Shown here: piece by piece, positions 16,808-26,286 of the stretch
Position numbering within the stretch: position 1 is the stretch's first letter
Layout: the number at the start of each line of letters is the position of its first letter
NCBI GenBank assembly: GCA_944323145.1
Contig: CALURJ010000015.1
Coordinates: 1 to 46,964, forward strand
Direction of reading: 5' to 3'
Origin: Candidatus Gastranaerophilales bacterium
GTDB lineage: Bacteria; Cyanobacteriota; Vampirovibrionia; Gastranaerophilales; Gastranaerophilaceae
DNA length: 46,964 bases
Program-made: the position numbers and the translations under genes
Notes under the pieces: model-generated
The model's input: the letters and a program-made list of their open reading frames with translations, nothing else
Databases searched by the model: none
Told to the model about the DNA's origin: nothing

Positions 16808-17503
16808 ATGTATATTAATAAAGCATTTACTTTAGCAGAAGTTCTTATAACACTCGGGATAATAGGAGTCGTTGCCGCATTTACGATGCCGGTGCTTAAT
16901 CAAAAGCTGTCTGATCAAAAAAATATGTCAATGTTAAAGAAAACTTATTCTATTTTGGCACAGGCAACAAATCTTGTTATTTCTCAGCATGAAACTCCGG
17001 AATACTGGGGAATGATTGATAATAACGATGTAGTGGTTACAGAAATTTACAATTACTATAAACCTTATTTTAATATGATGCGTGAATGCCAGAATTCTTC
17101 AGGTTGCTGGGCTTATCCTACTAAAAATTTTGACGGGTCTGTTTATTGGTCGGGGCATAATGCTTCATGGTGCCAGTTTGCATTTACTCTTGTAACCGGT
17201 GTAAATGTTTTGATGGATATATATCCTGCTTCTTCCATCCGAAGCAGCGGAAACGGCGATGCTTTTGGCATGGGGGATATCGACTATGATTGTCTGGTGT
17301 TTTGGGTTGATATAAACGCTGAAAGAATGCCTAATACTATAGGCCGTGATATTTTTGCTTTTGTTGTTACATATAGAGGTTTGCAGCCGGCAGGATTGGG
17401 ATTAGACCCTGATGATAACGGGGATTGTGAAGCAGGTAAGAAGGGGTGGATGTGTACCTCAAGAATAATTCGTGACGGTTGGAGTATAAAATATTTAGAA
17501 TAA
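16808..17503 (+). CDS. Prepilin-like protein
   Basis: A 231-residue protein with a short leader (MYINKA) and then FTLAEVLITLGIIGVVAAFTMPVL, the class III prepilin signal and membrane helix. A helical spine (MSMLKKTYSILAQATNLVIS) leads to a globular head with Cys-containing segments (MRECQNSSGCWAYPTK) and a conserved FWVDINAERMPNTIGRDIFAF block. The same layout recurs in the gene 109 bases downstream, so they are paralogs. TATAAT abuts the ATG, too close to drive it from that position, and no SD is clear, so the start is less sure than the family. Confidence 0.88.
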   Translation: MYINKAFTLAEVLITLGIIGVVAAFTMPVLNQKLSDQKNMSMLKKTYSILAQATNLVISQHETPEYWGMIDNNDVVVTEIYNYYKPYFNMMRECQNSSGCWAYPTKNFDGSVYWSGHNASWCQFAFTLVTGVNVLMDIYPASSIRSSGNGDAFGMGDIDYDCLVFWVDINAERMPNTIGRDIFAFVVTYRGLQPAGLGLDPDDNGDCEAGKKGWMCTSRIIRDGWSIKYLE

Positions 17504-17618
17504 TTATTATTTCTTAATTTTTCTTTATAAAATTGTTACATTTCTTTTCATTTAGGGTATATAATTTATATATATGTATTGTTAAAAAGTCTTTTATCAA
17601 AAGATATGAGGCGTGCTT

Positions 17619-18293
17619 ATGAATTATGGATGTATGTCTAAAAAACGTTCGGGGCTGACCCTGTCAGAAGCTTTGTTTACTATTGCTATAATCGGAGTTA
17701 TAGCATCTTTGACTATTTTTGGCTTGATGGCAAAATTTAATGATACCAAAAATATTGCTGCGTTGAAAAAATTCTATACCTCAATAAGCCAGGTTACAAT
17801 GTTTGTAATTTTAGACAGATCATCGCCAAACTACTGGGATTTAGATCAATATTCGCAGGATTCGTCTGCATTGGCTTTCTCATATTTCAAACCGTATTTT
17901 AAAGTTATAAGAGAATGTTCAAATTCAACCGGCTGCTGGCAGTATCCGACAAAATTTTTGAGCGGTAAAGTTTACCTGCAGCGTGCACAAATGTACCAAT
18001 ATATGTTTACTCTTATTGACGGAATGAACGTTCTTATAAATGTTTATCCAAAAGACATTGTAAGTTCGGAATTCGGCGTTGATGTTGAAAAAGATTCCGT
18101 TGTATTTATCATAGATGTAAACGGCAATTCATACCCTAACCAACTTGGACGTGATATATTTGCCTTTGTCCTTGACGGAAAAGATATTGTTGCTGCCGGA
18201 AATGATAACACATATAACTGTAATAAAGCTGCCTCAGGTTTAACCTGTGCCGCAAGGGTTATTAATGACGGTTGGAAAATAACTTATTACTAA
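17619..18293 (+). CDS. Prepilin-like protein, divergent signal
   Basis: A 224-residue paralog of the preceding gene. The ATG at 17619 has GAGG 7 bases upstream; an in-frame GTG at 17613 is less likely. The leader MNYGCMSKKRSG precedes LTLSEALFTIAIIGVIASLTIF, a variant of the prepilin helix that keeps the Glu at position 5. The head repeats the neighbour's pattern (IRECSNSTGCWQYPTK, VVFIIDVNGNSYPNQLGRDIFAF, ARVINDGWKITYY). Followed by a terminator. Confidence 0.87.
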   Translation: MNYGCMSKKRSGLTLSEALFTIAIIGVIASLTIFGLMAKFNDTKNIAALKKFYTSISQVTMFVILDRSSPNYWDLDQYSQDSSALAFSYFKPYFKVIRECSNSTGCWQYPTKFLSGKVYLQRAQMYQYMFTLIDGMNVLINVYPKDIVSSEFGVDVEKDSVVFIIDVNGNSYPNQLGRDIFAFVLDGKDIVAAGNDNTYNCNKAASGLTCAARVINDGWKITYY

Positions 18294-18328
18294 TAATTAT
18301 GAAATTTCAGCTCCTTTCATCTTTCATA

Positions 18329-18362
18329 AAAAGAGACCGGTGGGGGCCGGTCTTTTCTTTTT
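18329..18362. terminator. Bidirectional terminator between prepilin gene and lysS
   Basis: GAGACCGG ... CCGGTCTT stem with an A-run on the left and a T-run on the right, set between two convergent genes. Confidence 0.85.
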
Positions 18363-18381
18363 ATTTTTAACTTTTAGTTTA

Positions 18382-19917
18382 TTAGTCTTTTGTTCTCATT
18401 GTAGGGAATGCGATTACATCTCTGATTGATGGAGAGTCTGTAAGCAGCATTACAAGTCTGTCTATACCCATTCCCATTCCGCCTGTCGGAGGCATACCGT
18501 ATTCCAGTGCTGTAATAAAGTCTTCATCGATTTCCATTGCTTCTTCATCACCTGCTGCTTTCGCCTGAGCCTGTGCTTCAAATCTCATTCTCTGATCAAT
18601 AGGGTCAGTAAGTTCGGAGAAAGCATTTGCAATTTCCCAACCGTTTACTCTTGTTTCAAAACGTTCGGTCAGTCTGTCATTATCTCTGTGAACTTTTGCA
18701 AGAGGAGAAATTTCTCTTGGATAATCAATAATGTGGCATGGTTGAATTAAACCCGGTTCAATTTTGGCTTCAAATACAGCTTCAACAACCTGTCCCCAGT
18801 TCATTGTATCATCAACCTGAACATTCAAACTCCTTGCTGTTTCAATTGCCTGTTTGGGTGTATAGATTTCCATAAAATCAATACCGGTGGCTTCTTTAAT
18901 AGACCCGAGCATCGTTTTTCTATCCCATGGCGGTGTTAGGTCAATTTCGTGTTCACCGTATTTAATCTTTAATGTTCCGAGAACTTCCTGAGCAACATAA
19001 GCCACCATATTTTCGGTTAAGGTCATCATATCGTTATAGTCAGCATAAGCCTGATATAATTCTATCATTGTAAATTCAGGATTGTGGCGTGTATCAATAC
19101 CTTCATTTCTGAAACATTTTCCGATTTCATATACGCGTTCTGATATTCCGCCGACAATTAATCTTTTCAGATATAATTCAAGTGCAATTCTTAAAGTCAA
19201 ATCCATTTCCAAAGCATTATGATGTGTAGTAAAAGGTCTTGCATTTGCACCTGACGCCATTGTCTGTAAAATCGGAGTTTCAACTTCCAGATAACCTTGT
19301 TTTGCAAGATATTCTCTGATTTTTTGTATAATAAGGCTTCTCTTACGGAATGTATCTCTGCTGTCTTCATTTACAATTAAATCAACGTATCTCTGACGAT
19401 ATTTTAGCTCAACATCGGTTAATCCGTGGTAGTGGGTTAATTCTTCCATTTTTTCTTTGCTGATCTGTTTGTTCGGCAAAGGAAGAAGAGCTTTGGAAAG
19501 AAGCTTTAAAGATGTTGATTTAATTGAAAGTTCACCTCTCGGGGTTCTTCTTATTGTTCCTGTAAACCCTACTATATCACCGATATCAATTAATTTTAAA
19601 ATTTTCATTTGATCTTCTGACAAATTTTCTTTATGAGAGAAAATTTGAATTTTGCCCGAAGCATCCATTAAGTCAATAAACATACCGGTATTACGTATAG
19701 CCATTACACGGCCTGCTACAGAATATTTATCGTCTGTTTCAACTCCTGCTTCAAGATCTTTGTATTTATCCTGTAAATAAGCTGCATCTGCATCTTTATC
19801 AAAAGAATAAGGATAAGGATTTACTCCTTTGTCAGCTAAATCAGCGAGTTTTTGTATTCTGGTTTGTCTTATTTGTTCTTTTGTAGAACTAGGTTCATGT
19901 GTTGTTTGTTGTGCCAT
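18382..19917 (-). CDS. lysS: Lysyl-tRNA synthetase, class II
   Basis: Charges tRNA-Lys. 511 residues, the usual length. An N-terminal OB-fold anticodon-binding domain (about 60-170: SVAGRVMAIRNTGMFIDLMD) is followed by the class II core: motif 1 around TFRKRSLIIQKIREYL, motif 2 FRNEGIDTRHNPEFTMIELY, and motif 3 GGMGMGIDRLVMLLTDSPSIRDV close to the C-terminus. The first 15 residues (MAQQTTHEPSSTKEQ) are a loosely ordered tail. It is monocistronic, with terminators on both sides. Confidence 0.98.
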   Translation of the reverse strand: MAQQTTHEPSSTKEQIRQTRIQKLADLADKGVNPYPYSFDKDADAAYLQDKYKDLEAGVETDDKYSVAGRVMAIRNTGMFIDLMDASGKIQIFSHKENLSEDQMKILKLIDIGDIVGFTGTIRRTPRGELSIKSTSLKLLSKALLPLPNKQISKEKMEELTHYHGLTDVELKYRQRYVDLIVNEDSRDTFRKRSLIIQKIREYLAKQGYLEVETPILQTMASGANARPFTTHHNALEMDLTLRIALELYLKRLIVGGISERVYEIGKCFRNEGIDTRHNPEFTMIELYQAYADYNDMMTLTENMVAYVAQEVLGTLKIKYGEHEIDLTPPWDRKTMLGSIKEATGIDFMEIYTPKQAIETARSLNVQVDDTMNWGQVVEAVFEAKIEPGLIQPCHIIDYPREISPLAKVHRDNDRLTERFETRVNGWEIANAFSELTDPIDQRMRFEAQAQAKAAGDEEAMEIDEDFITALEYGMPPTGGMGMGIDRLVMLLTDSPSIRDVIAFPTMRTKD

Positions 19918-19984
19918 TTTCTAATTCCTTTTTAATTATAAATTTCTTTATACTAACATTTTATCACAAACAAAACCAAATAAA

Positions 19985-20014
19985 AAAAGGCCTGTGTTTA
20001 AATACAGACCTTTT
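19985..20014 (-). terminator. Terminator after pilT
   Basis: AAAAGG-C-CTGT / ACAG-A-CCTTTT hairpin 20 bases beyond the pilT stop codon. On the minus strand it is followed by a run of T. Confidence 0.8.
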
Positions 20015-20033
20015 GGCAAATCTTTTGTGCGGA

Positions 20034-21104
20034 CTAGTTTGCGCCAAGCTGACGCTTCAATTCATCAGGCCTTGAAGAGCGCTGGAGTGCATCCTCAATT
20101 GTAATAAGTCCCTGTTTATATAAGCCTGAAAGAGCCATTTCAAGAGTCTGCATACCCATTGCCGAATTCATTTGAATTGTAGAGTAAATTTGTGCAGCTT
20201 TAGCTTCTCTGATAAGGTTTGCAATAGCAGGGGTAACGAGCATGATTTCCTGCGCCATAACACGGCCTTTTTTAGTCCCGTCAGGCTGAACTTTTTGCAA
20301 TAATGTTTGTGAAAATACTGCAACAAGTGAGTTTGCAAGCTGTACACGAATCTGTTGCTGCTGACCTTCAGGGAATACGTCGATGATACGGTCAATTGTT
20401 TGTGCTGCAGAAGACGTGTGCAATGTCCCAAATACCAAGTGACCTGTTTCTGCTGCTGTCAGGGCTAACGCAATTGTTTCGTGGTCACGCATCTCACCTA
20501 CCAGAATGATATCAGGGTCTTCACGGAGAGCGGATTTCAAAGCGTTAGCAAATGATCTTGTATCCATACCGAGCTCCCTCTGGTGAATAATACTTTGCTT
20601 AGAAGTGTGAACAAATTCTATAGGGTCTTCAATTGTAAGAATATGTTCGGCTCTGTTTGTGTTTATATAGTCAATCATTGCAGCAAGTGTTGTAGATTTA
20701 CCTGAACCTGTAGGCCCTGTTACAAGTATAAGACCTCTTGGTTTTTCTGCCATTTTTCTTACTACTTCAGGAAGTCCTAACTTATCAAATGAAGGAACTA
20801 TAGACGTAATTGTTCTGAATGCTGCGGCATAGTTTCCTTTGTCTTTGTAAAAGTTAACCCTGAAACGGCTCAGACCTTCAATACCGTATGAAAAGTCAAG
20901 TTCCCAGGTTTGTTCTAACGTACGCCTTTGTTCGTTTGAGAGCATGGGGAACAGTAATGTTTCAACATCATCAGGGCTGAGTGCTGGATAATCGTATCTT
21001 GTAAGATTACCGTCAATACGGGCAACTGGAGGAAGTCCGCTTGAAATATGTAAGTCGGAACCGCCGTCTGCAACAAGTTTTTCTAAAAGTTCTTCTATTA
21101 ACAT
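20034..21104 (-). CDS. pilT: Type IV pilus retraction ATPase
   Basis: Drives pilus depolymerisation and twitching motility from the cytoplasmic face. 356 residues. The N-terminal PAS-like domain starts LLEKLVADGGSDLHISSG. The ATPase core has Walker A GPTGSGKST (130-138), an Asp box TIEDPIEFVH, Walker B DIILVGEMRD (198-207) and a His box HLVFGTLHT (222-230). The C-terminal helix set AIANLIREAKAAQIYSTIQ is the PilT-type AIRNLIRE motif, which separates it from PilB. Starts 3 bases after the 84-aa gene, so the two form an operon. It is the only non-prepilin pilus gene in this window. Confidence 0.97.
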   Translation of the reverse strand: MLIEELLEKLVADGGSDLHISSGLPPVARIDGNLTRYDYPALSPDDVETLLFPMLSNEQRRTLEQTWELDFSYGIEGLSRFRVNFYKDKGNYAAAFRTITSIVPSFDKLGLPEVVRKMAEKPRGLILVTGPTGSGKSTTLAAMIDYINTNRAEHILTIEDPIEFVHTSKQSIIHQRELGMDTRSFANALKSALREDPDIILVGEMRDHETIALALTAAETGHLVFGTLHTSSAAQTIDRIIDVFPEGQQQQIRVQLANSLVAVFSQTLLQKVQPDGTKKGRVMAQEIMLVTPAIANLIREAKAAQIYSTIQMNSAMGMQTLEMALSGLYKQGLITIEDALQRSSRPDELKRQLGAN

Positions 21105-21107
21105 CTT

Positions 21108-21362
21108 TTATCCTTCCTGGAAGTTCATTAATGCATCATTGTCTTTCATCGCTAATTCAATCAAAGTATATGTCATATAAGCCCCAAGAGCAACAGCCTT
21201 GGGATCTAAATCCGTTTTGTTTGAGGCTTCTATTATTGCTGTATTTATTTCTGGATTTTCGTCTTTGATATAGTGAATCATTTTCTTTCTCCACGCCGGC
21301 ATATCCTGAAATATTTCGCTAAAAGCCTCTGCTGCATTCTCTTCTGAGATAATCGGTAACAT
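21108..21362 (-). CDS. Small hypothetical protein upstream of pilT, 84 aa
   Basis: Acidic, helical-looking protein (ENAAEAFSEIFQDMPAWRKKM, NTAIIEASNKTDLDPKAVALGAYMTYTLIELAMKD). No signal peptide, Cys motif or known domain. It ends 3 bases before the pilT start on the same strand, which suggests translational coupling and perhaps a pilus-linked role. That role is inference only. Confidence 0.8.
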   Translation of the reverse strand: MLPIISEENAAEAFSEIFQDMPAWRKKMIHYIKDENPEINTAIIEASNKTDLDPKAVALGAYMTYTLIELAMKDNDALMNFQEG

Positions 21363-21453
21363 AGTACTTCCTTAATTTTAGTTATTTATAGATTTATTAT
21401 ATAAAAAATTTTTACAATAGTCTATATAAAATTAAGAAATCATATATTTGAGG

Positions 21454-21459
21454 TATAAT
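21454..21459 (+). promoter_or_regulatory. -10 element of a likely leaderless recF promoter
   Basis: TATAAT ends 7 bases before the recF ATG; the interval is all T, with no SD. Transcription would start at or next to the A of ATG. Confidence 0.6.
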
Positions 21460-21466
21460 TTTTTTT

Positions 21467-22570
21467 ATGAGATTAAGGGATATAAAGCTTACAAACTACC
21501 GTAACTGTAAGGATTTAGAACTGGTTTTGGATTCTGCCAAAATCCTTATTATCGGAAAAAATGCCCAGGGTAAAACAAATATTCTTGAAAGTATTTACCT
21601 GCTTTCTGCGTTAAAGAGTCCTAGAACATCAAATAATATTGAGCTGATAAATTTTGATGAAGAATACGCGGAAATTAATGCAAATCTTTTAAAATCAAAT
21701 ACAGATATTGAGCTGGATTATTCTTACTCAAGAGAAAAAAAAAGAGAATTAAAGATTAATAAGGTTAAAACGACTCCTAAGAACTTTAAAACTGTTTTTA
21801 AAACAGTTCTTTTCTCAACCGCAGATTTGCTGCTTCTTAGAGGAAATCCTTCTGACAGGCGTGATTGGCTTGACAGGGCTATATCACAAATATATCCGGC
21901 CTATGATGACAGACTGTCGAAATATGACAAAATTCGTGTTCAAAAGAATAATCTGCTGAAAGATTACTTAAAAACGGGTAATTCAAATGAAACTCTTCTT
22001 GATGTTTATAATGAACAGCTCGTTATAGCCGGCAGTAATATAATTTTCCTCAGAAAAAAATTTTTAAAGGAGATTGAGCGTATAGCATGTGGAAAACACA
22101 GGATTATAAGTGAAACTGAAAATTTAAAAATAGACTATGACTGTTCTTTTCTGAATGGTGAAACAGAACTTGAAGACATTGCAAATTCGTTTAAATTGTC
22201 TTTGGATGAACGCAAAACTGAAGAATTGAGGCGAGGACAATCATGTGTCGGACCGCATAGAGATGATGTGATTTTCTATATAAATAACAATGAAGCAACA
22301 AAGTTTGCCTCACAGGGACAGCAAAGAACAATTGTGCTTGCTCTCAAACTGTCTGAGCTTGACATAATTACTGAAAAAACCGGAGATGAACCGGTATTAT
22401 TATTGGATGATGTTCTTGCTGAACTTGATGATATAAGGCAAAACTATCTTTTGAAATCAATTAATCCTGATACCCAGACAATTATAACATCTGTTGATAC
22501 GGTTCTTTTTGAAGATGAGTTTTTAAAAGATGTAAAAATCTATAAAATAGAGGACGGACATACTTTATAG
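21467..22570 (+). CDS. recF: DNA replication and repair protein RecF
   Basis: SMC-like ATPase that loads RecA at gaps with RecO and RecR. 367 residues. Walker A IGKNAQGKTNILESIY (K36), then LSALKSPRTSNNIELI, the RGNPSDRRDWLDRAISQIYP block, the ABC-type signature FASQGQQRTIVLALKLSEL and Walker B PVLLLDDVLAELDDIR, all typical. The start fits the family (MRLRDIKLTNYRN) but has no SD; TATAAT is 7 bases upstream, so the mRNA is probably leaderless. dnaA, dnaN and gyrB, frequent partners elsewhere, are not adjacent. Confidence 0.97.
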   Translation: MRLRDIKLTNYRNCKDLELVLDSAKILIIGKNAQGKTNILESIYLLSALKSPRTSNNIELINFDEEYAEINANLLKSNTDIELDYSYSREKKRELKINKVKTTPKNFKTVFKTVLFSTADLLLLRGNPSDRRDWLDRAISQIYPAYDDRLSKYDKIRVQKNNLLKDYLKTGNSNETLLDVYNEQLVIAGSNIIFLRKKFLKEIERIACGKHRIISETENLKIDYDCSFLNGETELEDIANSFKLSLDERKTEELRRGQSCVGPHRDDVIFYINNNEATKFASQGQQRTIVLALKLSELDIITEKTGDEPVLLLDDVLAELDDIRQNYLLKSINPDTQTIITSVDTVLFEDEFLKDVKIYKIEDGHTL

Positions 22571-22792
22571 CTGCAAGATTTATATAAATTATTTCTGTAT
22601 GTCCTGCTTAATGACCGAATATTCCTAAATGATTTTTGTTATGTAAACAAATGTTAACAAAAGTTGTAAAAATAAGCAATTTTTTGGGAAAGAAATACTT
22701 AGTATATATATAGGAAATATATAGGATAAGTTTAAACACTTTCTCACCAAAACACATCAATAGGATTACAATTAAATTTAGGGAGGACACCA

Positions 22793-23029
22793 ATGGCAAT
22801 AGGTGCTGAGGATTACATTGACCAGCTTCTGGTTAAAAAATATGCAGAAGAAAAAGTTGACAACCACGATAATATGGAATCGATGGTTGATCCGCAAAAA
22901 ATGATGGACGCAATGAATGATTATGCAAGCATGTACAGGAATATGATGAACCTGAAACAGAGGTTAAATATTGCCTGTTATGCAGTTAATGCAAGAAATG
23001 CCAGATATAACAAGACATCGCGTTACTGA
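22793..23029 (+). CDS. Small hypothetical protein, 78 aa
   Basis: Starts MAIGAEDYIDQLLVKKYAEEK after a strong SD (GGGAGG, 6-7 bases upstream). Met-rich helical middle (SMVDPQKMMDAMNDYASMYRNMMN), basic C-terminus (NARNARYNKTSRY). No recognised domain, signal peptide or membrane segment. The 222-base gap upstream holds an 8-bp inverted repeat (TTTTGTTA 22634-22641 / TAACAAAA 22655-22662) that could be an operator. Downstream is a large palindrome before maf. Confidence 0.8.
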   Translation: MAIGAEDYIDQLLVKKYAEEKVDNHDNMESMVDPQKMMDAMNDYASMYRNMMNLKQRLNIACYAVNARNARYNKTSRY

Positions 23030-23042
23030 TAAATAAGTTTAC

Positions 23043-23088
23043 GTTCTCACTTTTTTTAAGTTATAATAACTGAAAAGAAAGTGAGAAC
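23043..23088. promoter_or_regulatory. 46-bp near-perfect palindrome containing the maf -10 element
   Basis: GTTCTCACTTT (23043-23053) and AAAGTGAGAAC (23078-23088) are perfect inverted copies; inside them AGTTAT and ATAACT also pair. TATAAT (23062-23067) lies at the centre. The palindrome ends two bases before the maf ATG. It could be an operator, or a hairpin that ends the upstream transcript or covers the maf start. Confidence 0.65.
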
Positions 23089-23090
23089 AA

Positions 23091-23648
23091 ATGGTGGGAA
23101 AAATTGTCCTGGCATCTTCTTCTCCCAGAAGAGCCGATATTATGACAAAGATGAAAGTTAAATTTGAAATTATACCGTCCCCGTATATCGAAGATCATAC
23201 GACGACGGTTTTTTCTTATGAATTTATAGAAAATTTGGCTTATAACAAGACGAAAGCTGTTATTCCATTGTTGAACGAACCGGCAGAAATCATTGGTGCG
23301 GATACTGTTGTTGTTTTAGACGGAGAAATTCTCGGCAAGCCCCAAGGACGGCAGGGCGCTTTTGAAATGCTCAAAAGACTCTCCGGAAAAACACATTTTG
23401 TTGTTACAAGTATTGTTGTAATGAATTCTCAAACTGGTGAATTCCGAAAAAATTCCACTACGAGTTATGTGACATTTGAAAGTCTGACAGATAAAATGAT
23501 TTGGGATTATGTCGATAACTTTAAACCTTTTGATAAGGCCGGCTCATACGGTATACAAGAAATGCCCGCAGGATACATAAAATCTTATACGGGCGATCTT
23601 GAAAATATTATAGGCTTGAGTTCAAAGGCATTACTTGAACTGTTATAA
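23091..23648 (+). CDS. maf: Maf-family nucleoside triphosphate pyrophosphatase
   Basis: Hydrolyses non-canonical nucleoside triphosphates to monophosphates, a house-cleaning role also linked to septum control. 185 residues. N-terminal [17 protein letters not shown] is the Maf signature; [18 protein letters not shown] holds the catalytic Asp; later motifs are [14 protein letters not shown] and [11 protein letters not shown] possible GTG start lies directly after the ATG. The start is crowded by a palindrome and has only a weak SD (GTGAG). The 3' end overlaps the convergent SEC-C gene by 6 bases. Confidence 0.95.
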   Translation: MVGKIVLASSSPRRADIMTKMKVKFEIIPSPYIEDHTTTVFSYEFIENLAYNKTKAVIPLLNEPAEIIGADTVVVLDGEILGKPQGRQGAFEMLKRLSGKTHFVVTSIVVMNSQTGEFRKNSTTSYVTFESLTDKMIWDYVDNFKPFDKAGSYGIQEMPAGYIKSYTGDLENIIGLSSKALLELL

Positions 23649-24920
23649 ATTTGCACCGCAGCATTTTTTGAATTTTTTACCGCTTCCGCACGGGCAAGGA
23701 TCATTTCTTCCGATTTTACTCAAATCAACACCTTCCAAATCGGGCTTTTCAATATCTTCTTCTATAATACCGAGTGTTTTTGAAAAAGCTTTTGATTTAT
23801 AAAGAACCGTTGTTGAGGAAAATATTTTGTTCTCAAGATAACGTGATTTGTAAGTTTCTAACAGTTCGTCAAACGTATAGTCAGTTCCGAAAAGTTTGTT
23901 GACAACTTCCATAAAGTTTTCATGTCTGTCTGCAATTCTTTTTATTATGTTTGCTGAAAATTTATCATTATTCAGGAAAAATTCTACGCATTCTTTTGCA
24001 TTCTCTACACTATCAGGATTTTCAATAATTTTATTAAAAGTTTCGTAAAACGGAACCGCATACAGTCCGAGTTCTTTATCAAAAATAATTCCTACGTCAT
24101 ATGTTTCTTTGTGTGAAGAAAATCCGCCCAGAGAATTTTCAAGAAAGTTTTCATAAGAATTGTTGAATTCTGAAACATTAAAAAATTTGTAAGAGTCAGG
24201 CAGCTGTATTTTATCTTGAATATCAATTTTCTCACCGCCTTCGGTAAAATCATTGAATGCACCGATTAAGTCATCAGCAAATTTGTTTGTAGTAACAATT
24301 TCGTCTTTTCCGAAAAAGTCCATAAATTTATTATATATTTCTTTTATTTCTTTTTCGATTTCTTTTTGTTTCTGCGGGTTATCAAGATAGACAAGCTCAG
24401 GGTTTTGGATAATTTTAGCTACGGAATATCTCAAAGCATCATCTCTCCTTGTCGCAGGTAAAACACCTGAAATCTCAAGAAGATAATAAGCTTCCTCAAA
24501 TTTAAATATACGTGCTACAACATACTGTCCTGCTCCCATTCCGCGGAATGTTGTCATTTTAACAAGGGAAACAACACTGTATGTCTTTTCATTAATTATG
24601 TTGTTAAGTTCAAAGCCGTTTTGTAAAACTCTTTTGATTTCAAAAATAGAAGAAATAGACTGCATTAAAGCTTTGATAATTTTCTTTACAGAGGCTGAAA
24701 CCTTTTTGTTATTTTCTAAGTAAAGCTGTAATATGCTTTTGTTTTCCAGATTTCTTTCAAAAATATAAGTAAAACAAGCTGATTGCAGGTTCATATTATT
24801 GTGCCCGATTGTTTTTATATATTCCTCAAAATCAGGCTTAACCTTTTCGTCATTTTGGATAAATTCGGCAAGTTCTTTTATAACGTCATTAATTTCTTTT
24901 AAATCTTCTAAAATAAGCAT
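23643..24920 (-). CDS. SEC-C motif protein of unknown function, 425 aa
   Basis: A long, mostly helical acidic protein with no signal peptide or membrane helices. The C-terminus ends [19 protein letters not shown], the SEC-C zinc-binding motif found at the end of SecA and in many unrelated proteins. The rest (for example [24 protein letters not shown], shortened; [20 protein letters not shown] segment) matches no family I recognise. The ATG at 24918-24920 has GGAG 6 bases upstream and is preferred over the TTG just before it. Single gene. A role in handling other proteins would be a guess from the motif alone. Confidence 0.82.
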   Translation of the reverse strand: MLILEDLKEINDVIKELAEFIQNDEKVKPDFEEYIKTIGHNNMNLQSACFTYIFERNLENKSILQLYLENNKKVSASVKKIIKALMQSISSIFEIKRVLQNGFELNNIINEKTYSVVSLVKMTTFRGMGAGQYVVARIFKFEEAYYLLEISGVLPATRRDDALRYSVAKIIQNPELVYLDNPQKQKEIEKEIKEIYNKFMDFFGKDEIVTTNKFADDLIGAFNDFTEGGEKIDIQDKIQLPDSYKFFNVSEFNNSYENFLENSLGGFSSHKETYDVGIIFDKELGLYAVPFYETFNKIIENPDSVENAKECVEFFLNNDKFSANIIKRIADRHENFMEVVNKLFGTDYTFDELLETYKSRYLENKIFSSTTVLYKSKAFSKTLGIIEEDIEKPDLEGVDLSKIGRNDPCPCGSGKKFKKCCGANL

Positions 24921-24992
24921 CAATTTCTCCCTCTTTTTTTACTTTAGAATATATTAAAAGAATTAAAAACTCAATACCATAACAGGTTAATA

Positions 24993-26069
24993 TTAAGGTT
25001 TTTGGACAAGTGTTGTTTCTGCATTAAATTTGCATTCAGGACACATTCTTTTTGCAATTTCAAAATCCAATTTTGCCCCGTTTGCGTCTCCCAGGATATT
25101 TCTGACAGTCCCTCTGTTATAGTAAGCTTTTGCCGGGGAGAAAAATACTTTTTTCTTCTGTAAGTATGCGTTTAATATTGAGTTATAGATTTTTAAAGCT
25201 GAATTATAATCCTTATTTTTCAAAAGATAAGTTGCTTTTTCATACTGTAAAAGATATTTTACAGGTTCTTCTTTTTCTGCTGCTATAGCAGCGTTGAATT
25301 CTTTAAGCATCTCATCTTTATCAAGGTAATAGGTTTTTACTCCCAAAATGTCATCGGAAAAAGTATCTGACAAACTGTATTTGTTTGCAGCTTCATAATC
25401 TTTTTCAGCATCTTTATATTGTTTCAGGTTAAATTTAGCATAAGCTCTGTTTGCATAAACTTCAGCTGATATTGGCACAAACGTTAAGTAAATATTTGAA
25501 GTTTTTAACACTCCATTAAATTTTTTATTAATATTTAAATTTTCAATTAAAACAGGAACGAATGCATATAAACAAAATATAACAATCATCGCTCCTAAAA
25601 TATATGCACTTTTTTTCGGTGTTTTTTTGTACTCCGAAAAAGCTTTTTCATCAATGTTTTTTAACTGCGGTTTAAATTTTGTTCTCTGGAACGTTCCGAC
25701 ATATCTTGTAAGATAATTTTCATATAAATAATTTACGCCGATATATGTCAGATAGAGAACAACCAACGGTATTAAAGAAAGCACTAATACGGCGGCAATA
25801 AACGGCATTTTTATAAATTCAGTGAAAAACGGAAATATAATAAGATAAATATATAAAAGAATCTCAACAGCAACGCATGTATTCATAATTGCCGTAAATT
25901 TGCGATACGTTTTGTTAATTTCCTTTAATTTTTCATCGGGGAGAACAACTGAATATTTATACCCGAAACTTCTCATTATGCCCGCCAAAACAGTACTGTT
26001 ATTTTCATTGTAATAAGTACAGTATTGTGAATTTAAAAAAACTTTTTTTCTGTAATCATTTATATTCAT
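24993..26069 (-). CDS. Membrane protein with TPR-like repeats, 358 aa
   Basis: Two closely spaced membrane helices at about 60-120 (VAVEILLYIYLIIFPFF; FIAAVLVLSLIPLVVLYLTYI), a third near 180 (SAYILGAMIVIFCLYAFVPVL), then about 160 residues of TPR-like helix pairs (ANRAYAKFNLKQYKDAEKDY; YEKATYLLKNKDYNSALKIY; YYNRGTVRNILGDANGAKLDF). The last segment has CPEC. TPR arrays mediate protein-protein contacts; no partner is suggested by the neighbours. The ATG at 26067-26069 is chosen over a TTG 36 bases upstream; neither has a good SD. Confidence 0.8.
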   Translation of the reverse strand: MNINDYRKKVFLNSQYCTYYNENNSTVLAGIMRSFGYKYSVVLPDEKLKEINKTYRKFTAIMNTCVAVEILLYIYLIIFPFFTEFIKMPFIAAVLVLSLIPLVVLYLTYIGVNYLYENYLTRYVGTFQRTKFKPQLKNIDEKAFSEYKKTPKKSAYILGAMIVIFCLYAFVPVLIENLNINKKFNGVLKTSNIYLTFVPISAEVYANRAYAKFNLKQYKDAEKDYEAANKYSLSDTFSDDILGVKTYYLDKDEMLKEFNAAIAAEKEEPVKYLLQYEKATYLLKNKDYNSALKIYNSILNAYLQKKKVFFSPAKAYYNRGTVRNILGDANGAKLDFEIAKRMCPECKFNAETTLVQKP

Positions 26070-26111
26070 AGAAATTATATTAACACTTTTTATAAAAAAT
26101 TGCAATTAAAC

Positions 26112-26138
26112 TTGCAAAAAATTTTTAGGTGGTATAAT
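26112..26138 (+). promoter_or_regulatory. Promoter of the tRNA-Pro region
   Basis: Extended -10 TGGTATAAT (hexamer 26133-26138) with a possible -35 TTGCAA at 26112-26117, 15 bases away. It reads towards the first tRNA-like element. A small hairpin (CCGAA-TATT-TTCGG) follows at about 26148-26161. Confidence 0.6.
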
Positions 26139-26185
26139 AGAAAGGTACCGAATATTTTCGGACGTATGAACTTTGATAATTTTAT

Positions 26186-26260
26186 CGGGACGTGGCACTC
26201 TGCCGAGCAAACGATTGAGTATCGTTTGCGAGAGGGACTTGGTAGCGTAGCTAACAAGCG
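26186..26260 (+). pseudogene. tRNA-Pro-like fragment A with hairpin insertion
   Basis: Starts CGGGACGTGGC, identical to the first 11 bases of the tRNA-Pro that begins 101 bases later, and resumes with CTTGGTAGCGT, matching its D-loop region. Between them about 40 bases are inserted, holding a 9-bp perfect hairpin GCAAACGAT-TGAGT-ATCGTTTGC (26207-26229) flanked by CTCT and GAGAG. No 3' half of a tRNA follows, so it cannot fold as a complete tRNA on its own. Confidence 0.65.
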
Positions 26261-26286
26261 TCATTGTCCGTATAAAGTCCTTAAAT

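Noticed and set aside
22634..22662. TTTTGTTA...TAACAAAA as a biotin operator.
   Set aside because: Arm spacing is too short for BirA, and the downstream gene has no biotin link.
26186..26260. Fragment A as an active tRNA.
   Set aside because: No matching acceptor 3' strand and no anticodon or T-arm can be formed from its own sequence.
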